A DNA stretch of 64,000 nucleotides from Sporisorium sorghi (lineage: Eukaryota > Basidiomycota > Ustilaginomycetes > Ustilaginales > Ustilaginaceae): NCBI GenBank assembly GCA_023212695.1, contig JALCCG010000098.1, forward strand, positions 1 through 64,000. Direction: 5' to 3'. A program made the translations under genes and the position numbers. Position 1 is the first letter of the stretch; every line of letters begins with the position of its first letter. Below, piece by piece: positions 38,226 to 48,235 of this stretch. Below the pieces are notes generated by a model. The model saw only the letters and a list, made by a program, of their open reading frames with translations, did not search any database and had not been told where the DNA came from.

Positions 38226-40469
38226 TCAGCGCGAATGCATCACCTCATCCGCATCCAACGACTCCAACGCAGCCACATCAGCGTCCATCGCATCGTCGTC
38301 ATTGACGCCCATCCTGCTCATCCCCAAACTGGCCCCGGCCAGGCCAAATCCACCCGACCCCCTCCTACCGCCAAAGCTGCCTGCGACACTGCCCTCGTAC
38401 GTGCCGCTGTAGCTGAAACCTCTAAACTTGTCCTGGATGCTCCTTGTGAGCAGCTGGTCATCGTCGTCCTCGCCACCGCCCCTGCCCTTGCCGATCGCCA
38501 CGCCTTTACCGTTGGCGTCCTTCTCGGAGAGGATGTCGCCGTTCTGCAGCGCCTTCGCCGCGTCCGTCGACGAGCCTTCAAAGCCAGGAATCACAGCAAC
38601 GTCCTTGAGATCCGTCTCGGTGAATTCGGGGTCAAAGTTGGCCACGCTCTCGTCCGACTCGACCAGCGGCTTGAACGGCGGAGTGAGTTGCTTCTTGGCC
38701 AGCGCGTCAAAGTCGATATCTTTGAAAAAGGGATGCTCCTTGAGATCCTGTGCATCGCGTGCCGCACCGAGACGATGGCGCGGGTTGCGGTTCAAAAGGC
38801 CCTTGACGAACTGCTTTCCGTCGTCACCAATCGCACCACGAGGGAACTTGATCTTGCCAAAGCAAATGTTGCGGTACATCTGCTGCGTGTCTTCAGCGTA
38901 GAACGGCGACCATCCACAGCACATCTCGAACAGCAACACGCCCAGCGACCAGAAATCGACAAGCTTCGAGTATCCCGACTCGTCGAGCAGCACCTCGGGC
39001 GCCAAGTACTCGGTGGTGCCGCAAAACGTGTTGGTGAGCTGACCAGCGCCCAGGTCGGGCTTGCTGAGACCGAAATCGCACAGCGCAACATGCCCAGTGG
39101 CGTCGAGCAGGATGTTTTCGGGTTTGAGATCTCGATAGACAATGTTATACTTATGCAGGTGCTCGAGGGCCAGCACGAGCTCGGCAATGTAGAATCGTGC
39201 GCGCTCCTCGGTGAAGCGGCCTTCGCGCTGCAAGTGCCAGAAGAGCTCGCCGCCGGACTTGTAGTCGGTGACAAAGTAGAGCTCGGTGGCGCTCTGGAAC
39301 GAAAACTTGAGGCCCACGAGGAAGGGGCAGTCGAGCGATTTTTCGAGGATCTTTCGTTCGCCCATGGTGTGTGTCACCTCCTTCTTGAGCGCAATCTCGC
39401 GCTTAGAGAGCACCTTCATGGCGTAGATACGCTTGGTGTCCTTCTTGCGCACCTGGAAGACACGGCCAAAGGTACCGCGTCCGATGAGCTTGAGATACTC
39501 AAAGTCGTGAGGCGTGAGCTTCTTCTGGGGCATGCGCTCGTACGAAATCTGGACACGGATCTCGCCTCGGTGGTGCTCCATGCCCTCCTCGTCATCGCGC
39601 GACGAGAGCGGATACCACTGGTCGCTCATCATCTTGTGGACCAAACGCGGCTTGATCTCGCGCATGCCGAGGAAGCCTTCGTCCTCAGAGTGACGATCGT
39701 AGACGCTGATGTAGATGGGCTGCGAGTCCTGGGTGACGTCGAAGGTGACCTCGTGCTTCCAGACAGGGTTGTGGTTTTGGCCTGTGCGTGAGAGGGCGTC
39801 AGCAGGGGTGACGGTCTTTGCGCGGCTTCGACCCGCCTCGCCGGCTTCAGACCTAGGCTGTGCAAAGCCTTTGGCTTCCTCTCCAAACTCGTCGATGGGC
39901 TCGCGGCCGATAAACTCGTTCTTGTCAAACTGAACCACGGCATAAGGTCTGGCGGCAGGGCTGCTGACGGCAAGGTTGCGACCCGAGACGATCTTGATGG
40001 TGAGGTGGCCGCGAGGGGCGTTTGTGTTGCGCGTCTTGTTTGTGCTGGAGCCGGTGCTGACGGTGCTGAAGGCTCCATTGGAAGAGGAAGCTGCCGACTC
40101 GGATCCGGGCGCGACGCCGTTGCTTGCAGATGTGGCAGGGGGCTGGCTGGCATCGTTCTTGGGCTTTGCGGGCGGCAGCTTCATGGTGAAATCTGGATCG
40201 CTGAGCGAGATGGATGTGGTGGGGATGGCGGACTGCGATGTGATGCCACCAGGAGTGCGCAGACCGGGGGTCACATCGCCCGGAAGGTGGTTGGAGATGA
40301 TGGACGAGTTGAGCGAGGACCGTGAGGACTGCTTGGTCATGGCGGGCGGGTGCATGTTGTCGAAGGGGTTGCGTTCTGCGGCGCCGTTGGAATGAGAGCT
40401 GGATGCTTTGGGAGTGGTCTGGTCGGCTGGGCCCGAAGGCCACAAGCCTCGGAGCATGTTGGAAGCCAT
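38226..40469 (-). CDS. SCH9: AGC kinase with N-terminal C2 domain, SCH9 type
   Basis: Ser/Thr kinase; yeast Sch9 is the TORC1 effector (S6-kinase-like) controlling growth, ribosome biogenesis and lifespan. 747 residues from the first in-frame ATG. Residues 1-140 are disordered. A C2 domain follows (about 145-300, GHLTIKIVSGRNLAVSSPAA, NPVWKHEVTFDVTQDSQPIY). The kinase domain (about 335-600) has GRGTFGRVFQV, the Lys in YAMKVLSK, YRDLKPEN and DFGLSKPD. The activation-loop Thr is residue 481 in TNTFCGTTEYLAPE, expected to be phosphorylated by a PDK1-type kinase. The AGC tail has a turn-motif region and the hydrophobic motif FRGFSY, whose Ser is the TORC1/TORC2-type site. A Gly-rich extension follows. 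C2 plus AGC kinase is diagnostic of SCH9 rather than YPK1. Single exon. Confidence 0.92.
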   Translation of the reverse strand: MASNMLRGLWPSGPADQTTPKASSSHSNGAAERNPFDNMHPPAMTKQSSRSSLNSSIISNHLPGDVTPGLRTPGGITSQSAIPTTSISLSDPDFTMKLPPAKPKNDASQPPATSASNGVAPGSESAASSSNGAFSTVSTGSSTNKTRNTNAPRGHLTIKIVSGRNLAVSSPAARPYAVVQFDKNEFIGREPIDEFGEEAKGFAQPRSEAGEAGRSRAKTVTPADALSRTGQNHNPVWKHEVTFDVTQDSQPIYISVYDRHSEDEGFLGMREIKPRLVHKMMSDQWYPLSSRDDEEGMEHHRGEIRVQISYERMPQKKLTPHDFEYLKLIGRGTFGRVFQVRKKDTKRIYAMKVLSKREIALKKEVTHTMGERKILEKSLDCPFLVGLKFSFQSATELYFVTDYKSGGELFWHLQREGRFTEERARFYIAELVLALEHLHKYNIVYRDLKPENILLDATGHVALCDFGLSKPDLGAGQLTNTFCGTTEYLAPEVLLDESGYSKLVDFWSLGVLLFEMCCGWSPFYAEDTQQMYRNICFGKIKFPRGAIGDDGKQFVKGLLNRNPRHRLGAARDAQDLKEHPFFKDIDFDALAKKQLTPPFKPLVESDESVANFDPEFTETDLKDVAVIPGFEGSSTDAAKALQNGDILSEKDANGKGVAIGKGRGGGEDDDDQLLTRSIQDKFRGFSYSGTYEGSVAGSFGGRRGSGGFGLAGASLGMSRMGVNDDDAMDADVAALESLDADEVMHSR

Positions 40470-41141
40470 GGCTGGATTCGGGGTACTGAAGGAATGGAAA
40501 GTGCGCGTAGGCGTCAATCAACAATCGAAGCTACAACGGCTTCTGTGTGTCTAGAGCGCGGCAACAAGTCTATTCAAGACAGACGATGATGCAGCGTCGA
40601 ATTCCAACGTCTTGGTGTATCGAGCCAAGTTCGAGCTTCGTGGCCGCAAATTTGCAGACGAGTCGATGCGACGATTGATGAAGAGTCTGTCGATGTGATC
40701 AAAGCAGAGAGTCGATAGATGTAAAATGATCCAGTCTGTTTCGATTGTCGACCGCGCGTGCAGTCCAGCGAGGCGATTCGAGCGCGCGCAGGTAGGTATT
40801 GACAGTGTGATCACTTTGGAGATAGTATAGGAGATGGAATGTGCCAAGTGAGCGATGCGCCGACGAGCTATATGTGTCTGATCAAAGGCGTCGACAGTGG
40901 TGTTGGGGCGCGTGATCTGAGCGCGTGTTCGAGGGCTTCGGATAGCGTGTTAAGGCCGAGGAAGGAAGCAAACAAGTTGCTCGAGCGGGCTTTGTAGCAA
41001 GATCCACGTTCGTCGCGGTAGAGATGGTGAGTAGAGGATGGCGATGGCGATGATGGTGGTTCGACGAGAAAAGCAAAAGGCGAAGTTGCAATCGCCGTGT
41101 CTACAAATGCGAGTCAGAAAAGATGAATAAAATTTCGGACC

Positions 41142-41166
41142 AAAAAAAAAAAAAAAAAAAAAAAAA
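41142..41166. repeat. A25 homopolymer
   Basis: Run of 25 A about 670 bases upstream of the SCH9 start. Confidence 0.9.
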
Positions 41167-41618
41167 GATACTGTACAGCACAGCGCGATCAAATCCAATT
41201 CAGCTGCAGCTCTCTTTGTCTCTGACCTCTCTTGCCAGCCACAGTGTGTCACTCTGAAAAAGAACGCGGGGCTGTCTACTGGAACTCCGTCTTAACATGC
41301 CGCGGTGCTGATGCACGACCGGCAGCTTGACATGCTCCGGTCAACGCCAAACAATGCTCTTGACGCAAGCTAGTCGAGGCTTGTGCGGCGTCTGGGCTCG
41401 ACAACGATCATCAGCTCCATCAAGCTTTCCGATCCCGGATGCTGTGATACTCATCGACGGCCGACTCCTCTTTGCTCGCTCTCTCATTGTTGCCACGAGG
41501 ATCCGTGCCAAGGTCCGTTTGCTTTGCGGTGGTCACGAGCGGTCCTTGCCTCCTCGACTCGTTCGAGCCGGCTGCAATGCACGGACCCAAACGAGGAATG
41601 CGTCGCCCTAGGCAGAAG

Positions 41619-41668
<50 letters not shown>
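41619..41668. repeat. A50 homopolymer
   Basis: Run of 50 A, the longest homopolymer in the window, about 460 bases before the ATG of the RGG-tailed protein. The exact length is uncertain because such runs are error-prone in sequencing. Confidence 0.85.
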
Positions 41669-41670
<2 letters not shown>

Positions 41671-42124
41671 ACGAGAAAAATGAGGCTCGAAAATCAAAAA
41701 TCCCGGATTTCAGCTTCTCTTTTTGATCGCCCTTTTCGTCAAAACAAATTCGGCCGGAAATTTCGGTTGGTGGAGCTCATCTGATCTGTCGCCGTGGCGT
41801 TGCGCTCGCTCGTCTTTCCTTTGTCTCACCTTGGCTCCCTCACACCAACTTCATCTCGCCCAAGCATACGCTCTTTCTTCGAAGGAATTTTCGTCGTTCA
41901 TAGCAAAGTTTTCGTCGCTCCTTTGGCCCCACGCACTGCCACCGAACAACAAGGTGCACAGCACAGCGCGCACAAGACCGGATCCGAACTTTAGAAGGAC
42001 ACACACAGGCTCGACTTCATCCATCTAGTACGGAGGAACGGATTCTTCGACTTCTTCTGACGAAAAAGACTTCCCGACTTTTCTCCAATTCTAGCCATCC
42101 TGCGGCAGCATCGATCCATTCGTC

Positions 42125-43813
42125 ATGGCCGCTCGTACCGTTCCAGGCGCAGCTGACAAGCCAGCACGCCGCGTCGTGCCCGGTGCTCCTCCACCGGCAC
42201 CATCCAAGTCCAGCAAGAAGGGCAAAGGCGGTGGTGCTGCCAAGGAGGCCGCCGCTGCCATCAAAGTTCCCGACGCTACCTCGGCTGCTCTCATCGAAAA
42301 GGCTCCAGAAAACCCCAAGCAGGTCGCCAACGGACTCAAAGTGACCAGCTCAGACCTCGCTGAGCAGGCAGAGGCTCAAGCTGCCGTCGCCGCCGTCGAT
42401 GCTGTTCAGGCTTCCTCCCCGGAGTCGACACTCGCTTCCACTCCGGCACAAAAGGTTATCACCGACCGCATCGCCCAGCTGTCCTCCAAAAGCAAAAATG
42501 CCACCATCACCGTCGCCATCGACGAGCTCAAAAGCTTGCTCACCAAGGTGCAGCAGGCGGAAGCCGATTCCCCCACCACTTGGGCATCCAGCACAGCTCC
42601 ACAGTCAGATAGCAAGGCCCACCTCGTTCTGCTGCTTCAGTTCCTTCACCTCTTCAACCTCTTCCACCCCAACCCCGCCGGCCCTTCCACTTTCGCCCCC
42701 CTCCGCACCATGCCTGGAACACTCGAGATGTCAACCGGTCAACAGGTCGCTGCTCTCGCCAAAGTGTACGACCAGCTCGCCAATGGTCCTCTCGAGGGCG
42801 GAGGCGGCGACGCTCTCGAGATCCTCGCCAACATCGAAAAGGGTTCCAAGGACGAAGTGCTTCCCGACGTCAGCTTTGCAACGGTTCGATCCATGATTCT
42901 CCAGCTCACCGCTCCTCCAGCCGCCGCCAGCGAGATCGAGCCCAAGGCGTCTTCGGGTCTCGATGGCCCACCCAAGGACTTTGTGCCTCTTGACAAGGTT
43001 TCACCCAGCACAGCACCGGTTTCCTTTATCCAAGCCAGCGAGATCCTCGATGCATCCCCCGCAGAGCCTGAAGGAGGTCAGCCTTCGACGGTTCCCGCCA
43101 CGGGTGCCACCGAGACCAGCAAGGGAGAACAGGGAGGAGCCGGCATCATCCTGGGCGACCAGAGCACCGCTTCGGGCAAGCCAGACGGAACTGCAGCATC
43201 GGCTGTTCAGGAGCCCATCAACACGACTGTCAAAAGCGCGAGTGCAGCAGAGCCCAAGCTCAACTGGGCAGCTATGGCCGAGGAGGACGATGACGATCTG
43301 GGCGAAGCACCCGTCTTTGAGCCGCTTCCGTCCAGCACCACTTCTGCGTTTGTCACTCCCGCGCCAGGTACGCCGACAGCCGCCGAGCCCGAGGCGACCA
43401 CCTCGGCCAAGCCGGCAGTGCCGGCCAGCGCAGGCGAAGCGCCGCTCTCGCCTAAGCCTAAGAAGGGCAAGCAGAGCAGCAGCAGTGGGTCCAAGGGCGG
43501 TGCAGGTACTCGCAACGGCAACGGTAACGGCAATGGTAACGGAAACGCGAATGGCAAAGCTGCAGCTGCGGCTCCACCAAAGACGCCCAAGGGACCGAAG
43601 GTGGACGAGGATGGATTCATTCTGCAGGAGAGCAAAAAGACCAAGTACCTGCAGCAAAAGCAGCAGCAGCGAGGAGGAAGCGGTGGACGAGGCGGCAAAG
43701 GCGGTGCGAACGGAAGTCGTGGTGGAAGGACTGGCGCAGGAGGTGCCCGTGGACCGAAGACCGGCGAAGCGAGAGCAGGCAGCAGCGCTAACACAGGCTC
43801 CGCAACTCAGTAA
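42125..43813 (+). CDS. Unknown Ala/Pro-rich protein with RGG-type C-terminus
   Basis: 562 residues, single exon; family not recognised. The N-terminus (MAARTVPGAADKPARRVVPG) and the next 60 residues are Ala/Pro/Lys-rich. A probable helical domain lies between residues about 110 and 290, with QKVITDRIAQLSSKSKNATI, the hydrophobic HLVLLLQFLHLFNLFHPNP and LEMSTGQQVAALAKVYDQLA. After that come acidic linkers (KLNWAAMAEEDDDDLGEAPV), an alternating Asn-Gly repeat encoded near 43515-43555 (about residues 465-478), and a Gly/Arg-rich tail with repeated RGG (near 516-545). The DGFILQESKKTKYLQQKQQQ segment precedes the RGG tail. RGG tails commonly bind RNA and are arginine-methylated, so a cytoplasmic mRNA-associated role is plausible but inferred. 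Its 3' end lies 98 bases from that of SGT1. Confidence 0.8.
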   Translation: MAARTVPGAADKPARRVVPGAPPPAPSKSSKKGKGGGAAKEAAAAIKVPDATSAALIEKAPENPKQVANGLKVTSSDLAEQAEAQAAVAAVDAVQASSPESTLASTPAQKVITDRIAQLSSKSKNATITVAIDELKSLLTKVQQAEADSPTTWASSTAPQSDSKAHLVLLLQFLHLFNLFHPNPAGPSTFAPLRTMPGTLEMSTGQQVAALAKVYDQLANGPLEGGGGDALEILANIEKGSKDEVLPDVSFATVRSMILQLTAPPAAASEIEPKASSGLDGPPKDFVPLDKVSPSTAPVSFIQASEILDASPAEPEGGQPSTVPATGATETSKGEQGGAGIILGDQSTASGKPDGTAASAVQEPINTTVKSASAAEPKLNWAAMAEEDDDDLGEAPVFEPLPSSTTSAFVTPAPGTPTAAEPEATTSAKPAVPASAGEAPLSPKPKKGKQSSSSGSKGGAGTRNGNGNGNGNGNANGKAAAAAPPKTPKGPKVDEDGFILQESKKTKYLQQKQQQRGGSGGRGGKGGANGSRGGRTGAGGARGPKTGEARAGSSANTGSATQ

Positions 43814-43911
43814 GCATTATTCAAAAGATCAATATCAATCACACCCACACCCACACACAATTCAATTTGTTTAGTCTCGTGACATGCGCTGTTTTGAGAT
43901 TGCACGCACAA

Positions 43912-44604
43912 CTACCACTCTTTGGCCTCCATGCCGTCTGGGGGTTGGGTGGGGACGCGCGCCTTGCCGACCTTGCTCCAGTCGGTGGAGAGCGTGGTGC
44001 CGCCGCTTTCCTGGTAGCTCTTCACCATGGCTCTTCGTGTGTCGTCGTCTGCGTCTGCATATAGTTTCTGGAAGAACGCGTTGATGTCCGCCTCGCCTGC
44101 GTTGGTCTGCTGCTCTGCGCCTGCTGCTGCGGGGGTGTCTTGGTCGGCGTCTGGGTTGAACGAGTCCCATTTGGACTTGGGTCTCGGAGCAGCAGTCTTG
44201 GCGGTGGCGGTGGCTTGGCTAGCGGCGTACGTGGGCGTAGCTGCCGAGACGACCGAGTGCTGCGACGATCCGGCTTGCAGCTGGACCCATCGTGTGCCCG
44301 GCTGCGCCTTGTGCAGGATCACGTCGATCTTGGTCGACAGCACCTTGTACGACGAGCTCGTCACGTCGACGCTAGCGAAAAGAGGATCGATGCGCAGCAC
44401 AAACTCAAAGCCCGTGCTGGAGGAGACCGCTTTGACGTGGAGAGATCGTTCGCCAATGTCGACCTGCAAGTTGTCCTGCGAAGCCGCTTTGACAAAGATC
44501 GAGACGGTGACCACCGTGTCGGTCTGGTAGAAGTCGAAGCGCGGCGTAGCCGGACCGCTCGCTGCTGCTGCAGAGGAGGAAGAGGAGGCATTGAAGTCTG
44601 CCAT
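43912..44604 (-). CDS. SGT1: SGT1-like Hsp90 co-chaperone lacking the TPR domain
   Basis: 230 residues, single exon, ATG at 44604. A CS (p23-like, Hsp90-binding) domain spans about 20-105 (PRFDFYQTDTVVTVSIFVKA, VDVILHKAQPGTRWVQL). The C-terminal SGS domain spans about 135-230 (KWDSFNPDAD, INAFFQKLYADADDDTRRAM, VKSYQESGGTTLSTDWSKVG). SGT1 works with Hsp90 and Skp1 in SCF ubiquitin-ligase and kinetochore assembly. Yeast and plant SGT1 begin with a TPR domain of about 120 residues that is absent here: only a Ser/Ala stretch precedes the CS domain, and I see no upstream exon for it. The F-box protein at 1.9-5.7 kb would be a potential distant client. Divergent from ALG8 over 234 bases. Confidence 0.92.
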   Translation of the reverse strand: MADFNASSSSSAAAASGPATPRFDFYQTDTVVTVSIFVKAASQDNLQVDIGERSLHVKAVSSSTGFEFVLRIDPLFASVDVTSSSYKVLSTKIDVILHKAQPGTRWVQLQAGSSQHSVVSAATPTYAASQATATAKTAAPRPKSKWDSFNPDADQDTPAAAGAEQQTNAGEADINAFFQKLYADADDDTRRAMVKSYQESGGTTLSTDWSKVGKARVPTQPPDGMEAKEW

Positions 44605-44838
44605 CTTTGCGTTGAGGAGAGGCTGGAGGCGGTGATGATGGTGGTCGTACGCAGCGAAGTTGCTGGAAGCTGCGCATCGTACAAAAGTGGGAGCTGAGCA
44701 CCAAAAATAAAATTACTTCCACGGTTCGGCAATCGCGTTCTGCGGAGAACAACACCAAAGCGATGCACAGACTGTCGAGAAAACAGCAATCTTCTTCTTG
44801 ACCATCACTCACGCCAAAGCGGGGCTCACACGGGATTG

Positions 44839-47040
44839 ATGAGCGCGGTACAAGCACCTCGCACGCCGAGTGTGGCAGCAGTGCCTGGCGCCGATGCTGG
44901 CACACACCGTCCTACCGACAAGGTCGCATCCGAGGGCGACTCGACGGCGGCAACGACGACGACGCTCGGTCTACTACGATTGGAGTGGGAGCTTTTGACG
45001 CTTAGCACCGCAGTCAAGCTGCTCCTCTTCCCAACATACCACTCTACAGACTTCGAAGTGCATCGCAACTGGCTAGCCATCACTCGCACGCTGCCCATCC
45101 GCGACTGGTACTTTGAAGCGACGTCACAATGGACGCTCGACTATCCGCCGTTCTTTGCCTACTTTTCGTGGATCCTCGCACAGCCTGCAACGCTCGTCGA
45201 TCCGTTGATCGTCAGCTTGCACGAAGGACTCGAGTATGCTGCGTGGCCGTGCAAGGCCTACATGCGTACTACGGTCGTTATTACGGAGCTCGTGCTCGCA
45301 GCGGCGTTGCTCGCGCACTCGAGGCTTGGCGCGCAGAGGCGGATGAAGATCGGCTACGCGGACGACGAGTCGGCGTCGGGCGTGTCTACGTCGCAGCTCC
45401 TCGCAGCGAGCTTGTTGATGCACCCGGGTCTGATCATTATTGATCATATCCACTTCCAGTACAACGGGTTTCTGTTTGGCGTGCTCGCCTGGTCGCTGTG
45501 GGCCGCAAGAGAGGACAAGCCGCTATGGTGCGCGTTCCTGTTCAGTTCGCTGCTCAACCTCAAACACATCTACGTCTATGTCGCGCCGCCGTTTCTCGTC
45601 TTCCTTTTGCGGTCGTACGTGTTCCCCGTCGGGAGCCGAGTCAGCGATCTAGGACGCAGCGCCGAACGGCTCATCACGGTCGGAGTGGTCACCCTGATCC
45701 CCTTGTTGCTCAGTCTCGTCCCGCTTGCCATCGACGGTCTGCGACACGAGGCGGGTCCCATCGGAGTGCTGTCGCAAATGGTGCAGCGGTTGTTCCCGTT
45801 CAGCCGCGGTCTGATCCACGCATACTGGGCTCCGAACGTGTGGGCGCTGTGGACATTCGCCGACCGAATCCTCGTCAAGCTGCTGCCGCGCGTCCCTGCG
45901 CTTCGAGAAGCCCTGCTCCCGGCCAGCTTCTCATCCCGCTACGACGCAGCCGCCACTTCTGGCTTCGCTTCAGCCTCGCGCGGGCTGGTGGAGAACATCG
46001 CGTTCGGCGTGCTCCCCGAGATCCGCCCCTCCACGTGCTTCGTGCTCACCCTAACCTGCACCTCGGTGTACATGGTCAAGCTGTGGCAGACACCCACGTA
46101 CCGCAGCTTCTTGGCCTCCGTCAGCCTGTGCGGCTTGGCCTCATTTCTGTTCGGCTGGCACGTGCACGAAAAAGCAATCATGCTGCCGCTCATCCCGTAC
46201 ACTCTCTTGGCCGCGGTGGACTATGCACACTACCGCACGTTTGTGCTGCTCGGCACGGCGGGGATCGTGTCGCTCTTGCCGCTGCTGTTTACGCCACAGG
46301 AAGGGCCGATTAAGATTGGGTACTCGGTGGTGTGGGCGCTGCTGGTGTTGGGACCGCTGAAGGGCAGGGTGTTCCGGCCGGTGCAGTCGAATGTGGGGAT
46401 CTTGGTGCACAGGTTGGAGACGCTGTATTTGTGGGGATTTGTGGGGTTGCAGGTGTATGTTTCGGTGGTGCACCCGATGGTGTTTGCAGGGAGTGCGGGG
46501 CAGGGTGTTGTTCCGCTCAAGCCGGTGGAAGCGGTGTTGAACGTGACCGCGTCTGAAGTGGTCGGCTCAGTCGTTGACGCTCCGTCCACCGCAGCACCGG
46601 CTGTACCAGCCATCACAGCGGGTTTCGCAGACGCGATGGAGGACGATCCGATCGCCGCGCCAGCAACACCAACAGATGCCAGCGCTTTCGTTCTGCCGGC
46701 GTCGCCTTCAGAGCCCACCTCTACAGCGTCAAGCGAGGACGAGAGCAACGCACTCGACGCAGACACTACACTCTTAGCAAGCCCGGCCGAGTTTGACGCT
46801 CCACAACCCGCAGCGGCGACACCATCAGCCGACCTGCTCTCCCTCCCAGCCTCGATTGCAGACACCCCGGCGCCAGCCACATGGTTGCCTCAAAAACTGG
46901 AAGCCGAGGAGAAAGACGCAGCGCCGATCTCCTCATCGATGGAGTTCCTGCCGCTGATGCTGGTAAGCGTGTACTGCAGCCTCGGCGTGATCTGGGCGTG
47001 GTTGCGTGCCTCGATGCTGTATCTCCTCAGCGAGTCGTGA
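44839..47040 (+). CDS. ALG8: Dolichyl-P-Glc: Glc1Man9GlcNAc2-PP-dolichol alpha-1,3-glucosyltransferase
   Basis: Adds the second glucose to the lipid-linked oligosaccharide in the ER lumen before N-glycosylation. 733 residues from ATG 44839. The ALG6/ALG8 family signature is present: STDFEVHRNWLAITRTLPI, then TSQWTLDYPPFFAYFSWIL with the luminal acidic residues. The multi-span membrane part continues with IDHIHFQYNGFLFGVLAWSL, LNLKHIYVYVAPPFLVFLL and the conserved HVHEKAIMLPLIPY motif. ALG8 rather than ALG6 is chosen from overall resemblance. An insertion of about 140 Ala/Ser/Pro/Thr-rich residues (about 575-710) precedes the last membrane helix (PLMLVSVYCSLGVIWAWL), which makes the protein longer than most ALG8. 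Single exon. Confidence 0.9.
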   Translation: MSAVQAPRTPSVAAVPGADAGTHRPTDKVASEGDSTAATTTTLGLLRLEWELLTLSTAVKLLLFPTYHSTDFEVHRNWLAITRTLPIRDWYFEATSQWTLDYPPFFAYFSWILAQPATLVDPLIVSLHEGLEYAAWPCKAYMRTTVVITELVLAAALLAHSRLGAQRRMKIGYADDESASGVSTSQLLAASLLMHPGLIIIDHIHFQYNGFLFGVLAWSLWAAREDKPLWCAFLFSSLLNLKHIYVYVAPPFLVFLLRSYVFPVGSRVSDLGRSAERLITVGVVTLIPLLLSLVPLAIDGLRHEAGPIGVLSQMVQRLFPFSRGLIHAYWAPNVWALWTFADRILVKLLPRVPALREALLPASFSSRYDAAATSGFASASRGLVENIAFGVLPEIRPSTCFVLTLTCTSVYMVKLWQTPTYRSFLASVSLCGLASFLFGWHVHEKAIMLPLIPYTLLAAVDYAHYRTFVLLGTAGIVSLLPLLFTPQEGPIKIGYSVVWALLVLGPLKGRVFRPVQSNVGILVHRLETLYLWGFVGLQVYVSVVHPMVFAGSAGQGVVPLKPVEAVLNVTASEVVGSVVDAPSTAAPAVPAITAGFADAMEDDPIAAPATPTDASAFVLPASPSEPTSTASSEDESNALDADTTLLASPAEFDAPQPAAATPSADLLSLPASIADTPAPATWLPQKLEAEEKDAAPISSSMEFLPLMLVSVYCSLGVIWAWLRASMLYLLSES

Positions 47041-47635
47041 TCAGCTGTGGACTACTCAATGCACTTGTATTGTCTCGAAGAGATCGACGACCTGTGACGA
47101 TGCGATTGGTAGCAACGACGCGAAAAAAGTGCGCGAGCCGGGTGACCAGCGTGAAAATGCATGAGCCATCCTTGACGCCCGGGCCAAGTCTCGAGAAAGT
47201 CGGAAAATTCAGCTGTCGACGGCTTGGCTGGTCCGATCCTGGAAGAAGAACGTTGCTTTTGCAAACTGGCTGAACCAAAAAAAAAAAAAAAAAAAAAAAG
47301 AGTCGGAAATTTCCATGAAATCACATCTCGCAATCGCCAAATCAGCAAATCCATCACATCAAAAAGCTGAGTTCTCTCGGCTGTGACTTTTTGTCGGTGG
47401 GGACAACCCCCACCAAAAGAATCGGTTGTGACAACTTGCTGACGGCCTCGTTATACTCGCTTTCGGGGTTGCATCCGTCCGTGTCAGGAACTCAGCGAGC
47501 TCAGTGTGTGGAAAGGAGAAGGACGTCTGACTAACTTTGGGCGGCGATCCGTGACGAAACCCTGAAGTAGCAACTCAACTTAGCGGCGTGCTGCTGCTGC
47601 TATCACCAAAAAATCGCATCGCTCGCTAGCACTCT

Positions 47636-47667
<32 letters not shown>

Positions 47668-48235
47668 ATTTGGACCCCGAACTCTCCTTGCTCCTTGCTC
47701 CTCCTCCCACCAAACCCTCCTTTCATCCCACCTTGACCTTCTCTTCACCTCCGCCTCTTCTTCCTCTCGGCCTCTCACATTGCTTCCTTTGACAGCTGAA
47801 AACGATCGCACGGTAGATCGTCATCTCCATTGTTTTTCGCCTCTCGAGTCGCCCTGACTTGGTCCGTGCTTGGCGACAGTGTCGGAACCGCTTTCAGATC
47901 GTCGGATTCTCGATCCCACTCAGCGACGTCAGTTCATTCCTTCTCCTCAAGACCTTAAGCATAGTCGATTCCATTGCATCGCCTTCACGCCTGCTAGCTC
48001 TCATTAACGTCACTGCTACTTGGTCTTCCATCAACGCAGCCGTCAACACCCTGCGCAACCATCACCCGCTCGGTACTTGCGATCTCGATCGGCTTCACAT
48101 CGTCAAAGGAGCGCAGCCTAGATCATCCACCCGGCACATCAAAAGAGGTACTGCCTACGACTGCTTCCCCAGATGACCTCGCACTCCACTCTCTAAACAC
48201 CCATCTCCGACCATCTACTGCTTTGGTTGCTCGGT
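47041..48235. other. Intergenic region and leader upstream of the Pumilio gene
   Basis: 1.2 kb with an A run of 23 at 47277-47299, a GA repeat at 47636-47662 and CT-rich leader sequence to 48235. Open frames here lack motifs and are probably leader sequence. Confidence 0.6.
47636..47662. repeat. (GA)n microsatellite
   Basis: About 13 GA units, some 570 bases before the start of the Pumilio gene. Confidence 0.92.

Larger units (their letters stand above)
40470..42124. other. Divergent intergenic region between SCH9 and the RGG-tailed gene
   Basis: 1.65 kb with two A homopolymers, 25 A at 41142-41166 and 50 A at 41619-41668. The segment after 41770 is CT-rich and probably the leader of the plus-strand gene. 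No coding region or RNA is supported. Confidence 0.6.

Noticed and set aside
38235..39791. 518-codon plus-strand frame opposite the SCH9 kinase
   Set aside because: Antisense shadow; the kinase motifs on the minus strand are unambiguous.
41400..41668. Processed retrocopy ending in the 50-A run
   Set aside because: The sequence before the A run shows no gene-like content or target-site duplication; a promoter poly(dA:dT) tract is simpler.
46881..47273. 130-codon frame overlapping the ALG8 end
   Set aside because: It lies in another frame of the ALG8 tail and has no motif.
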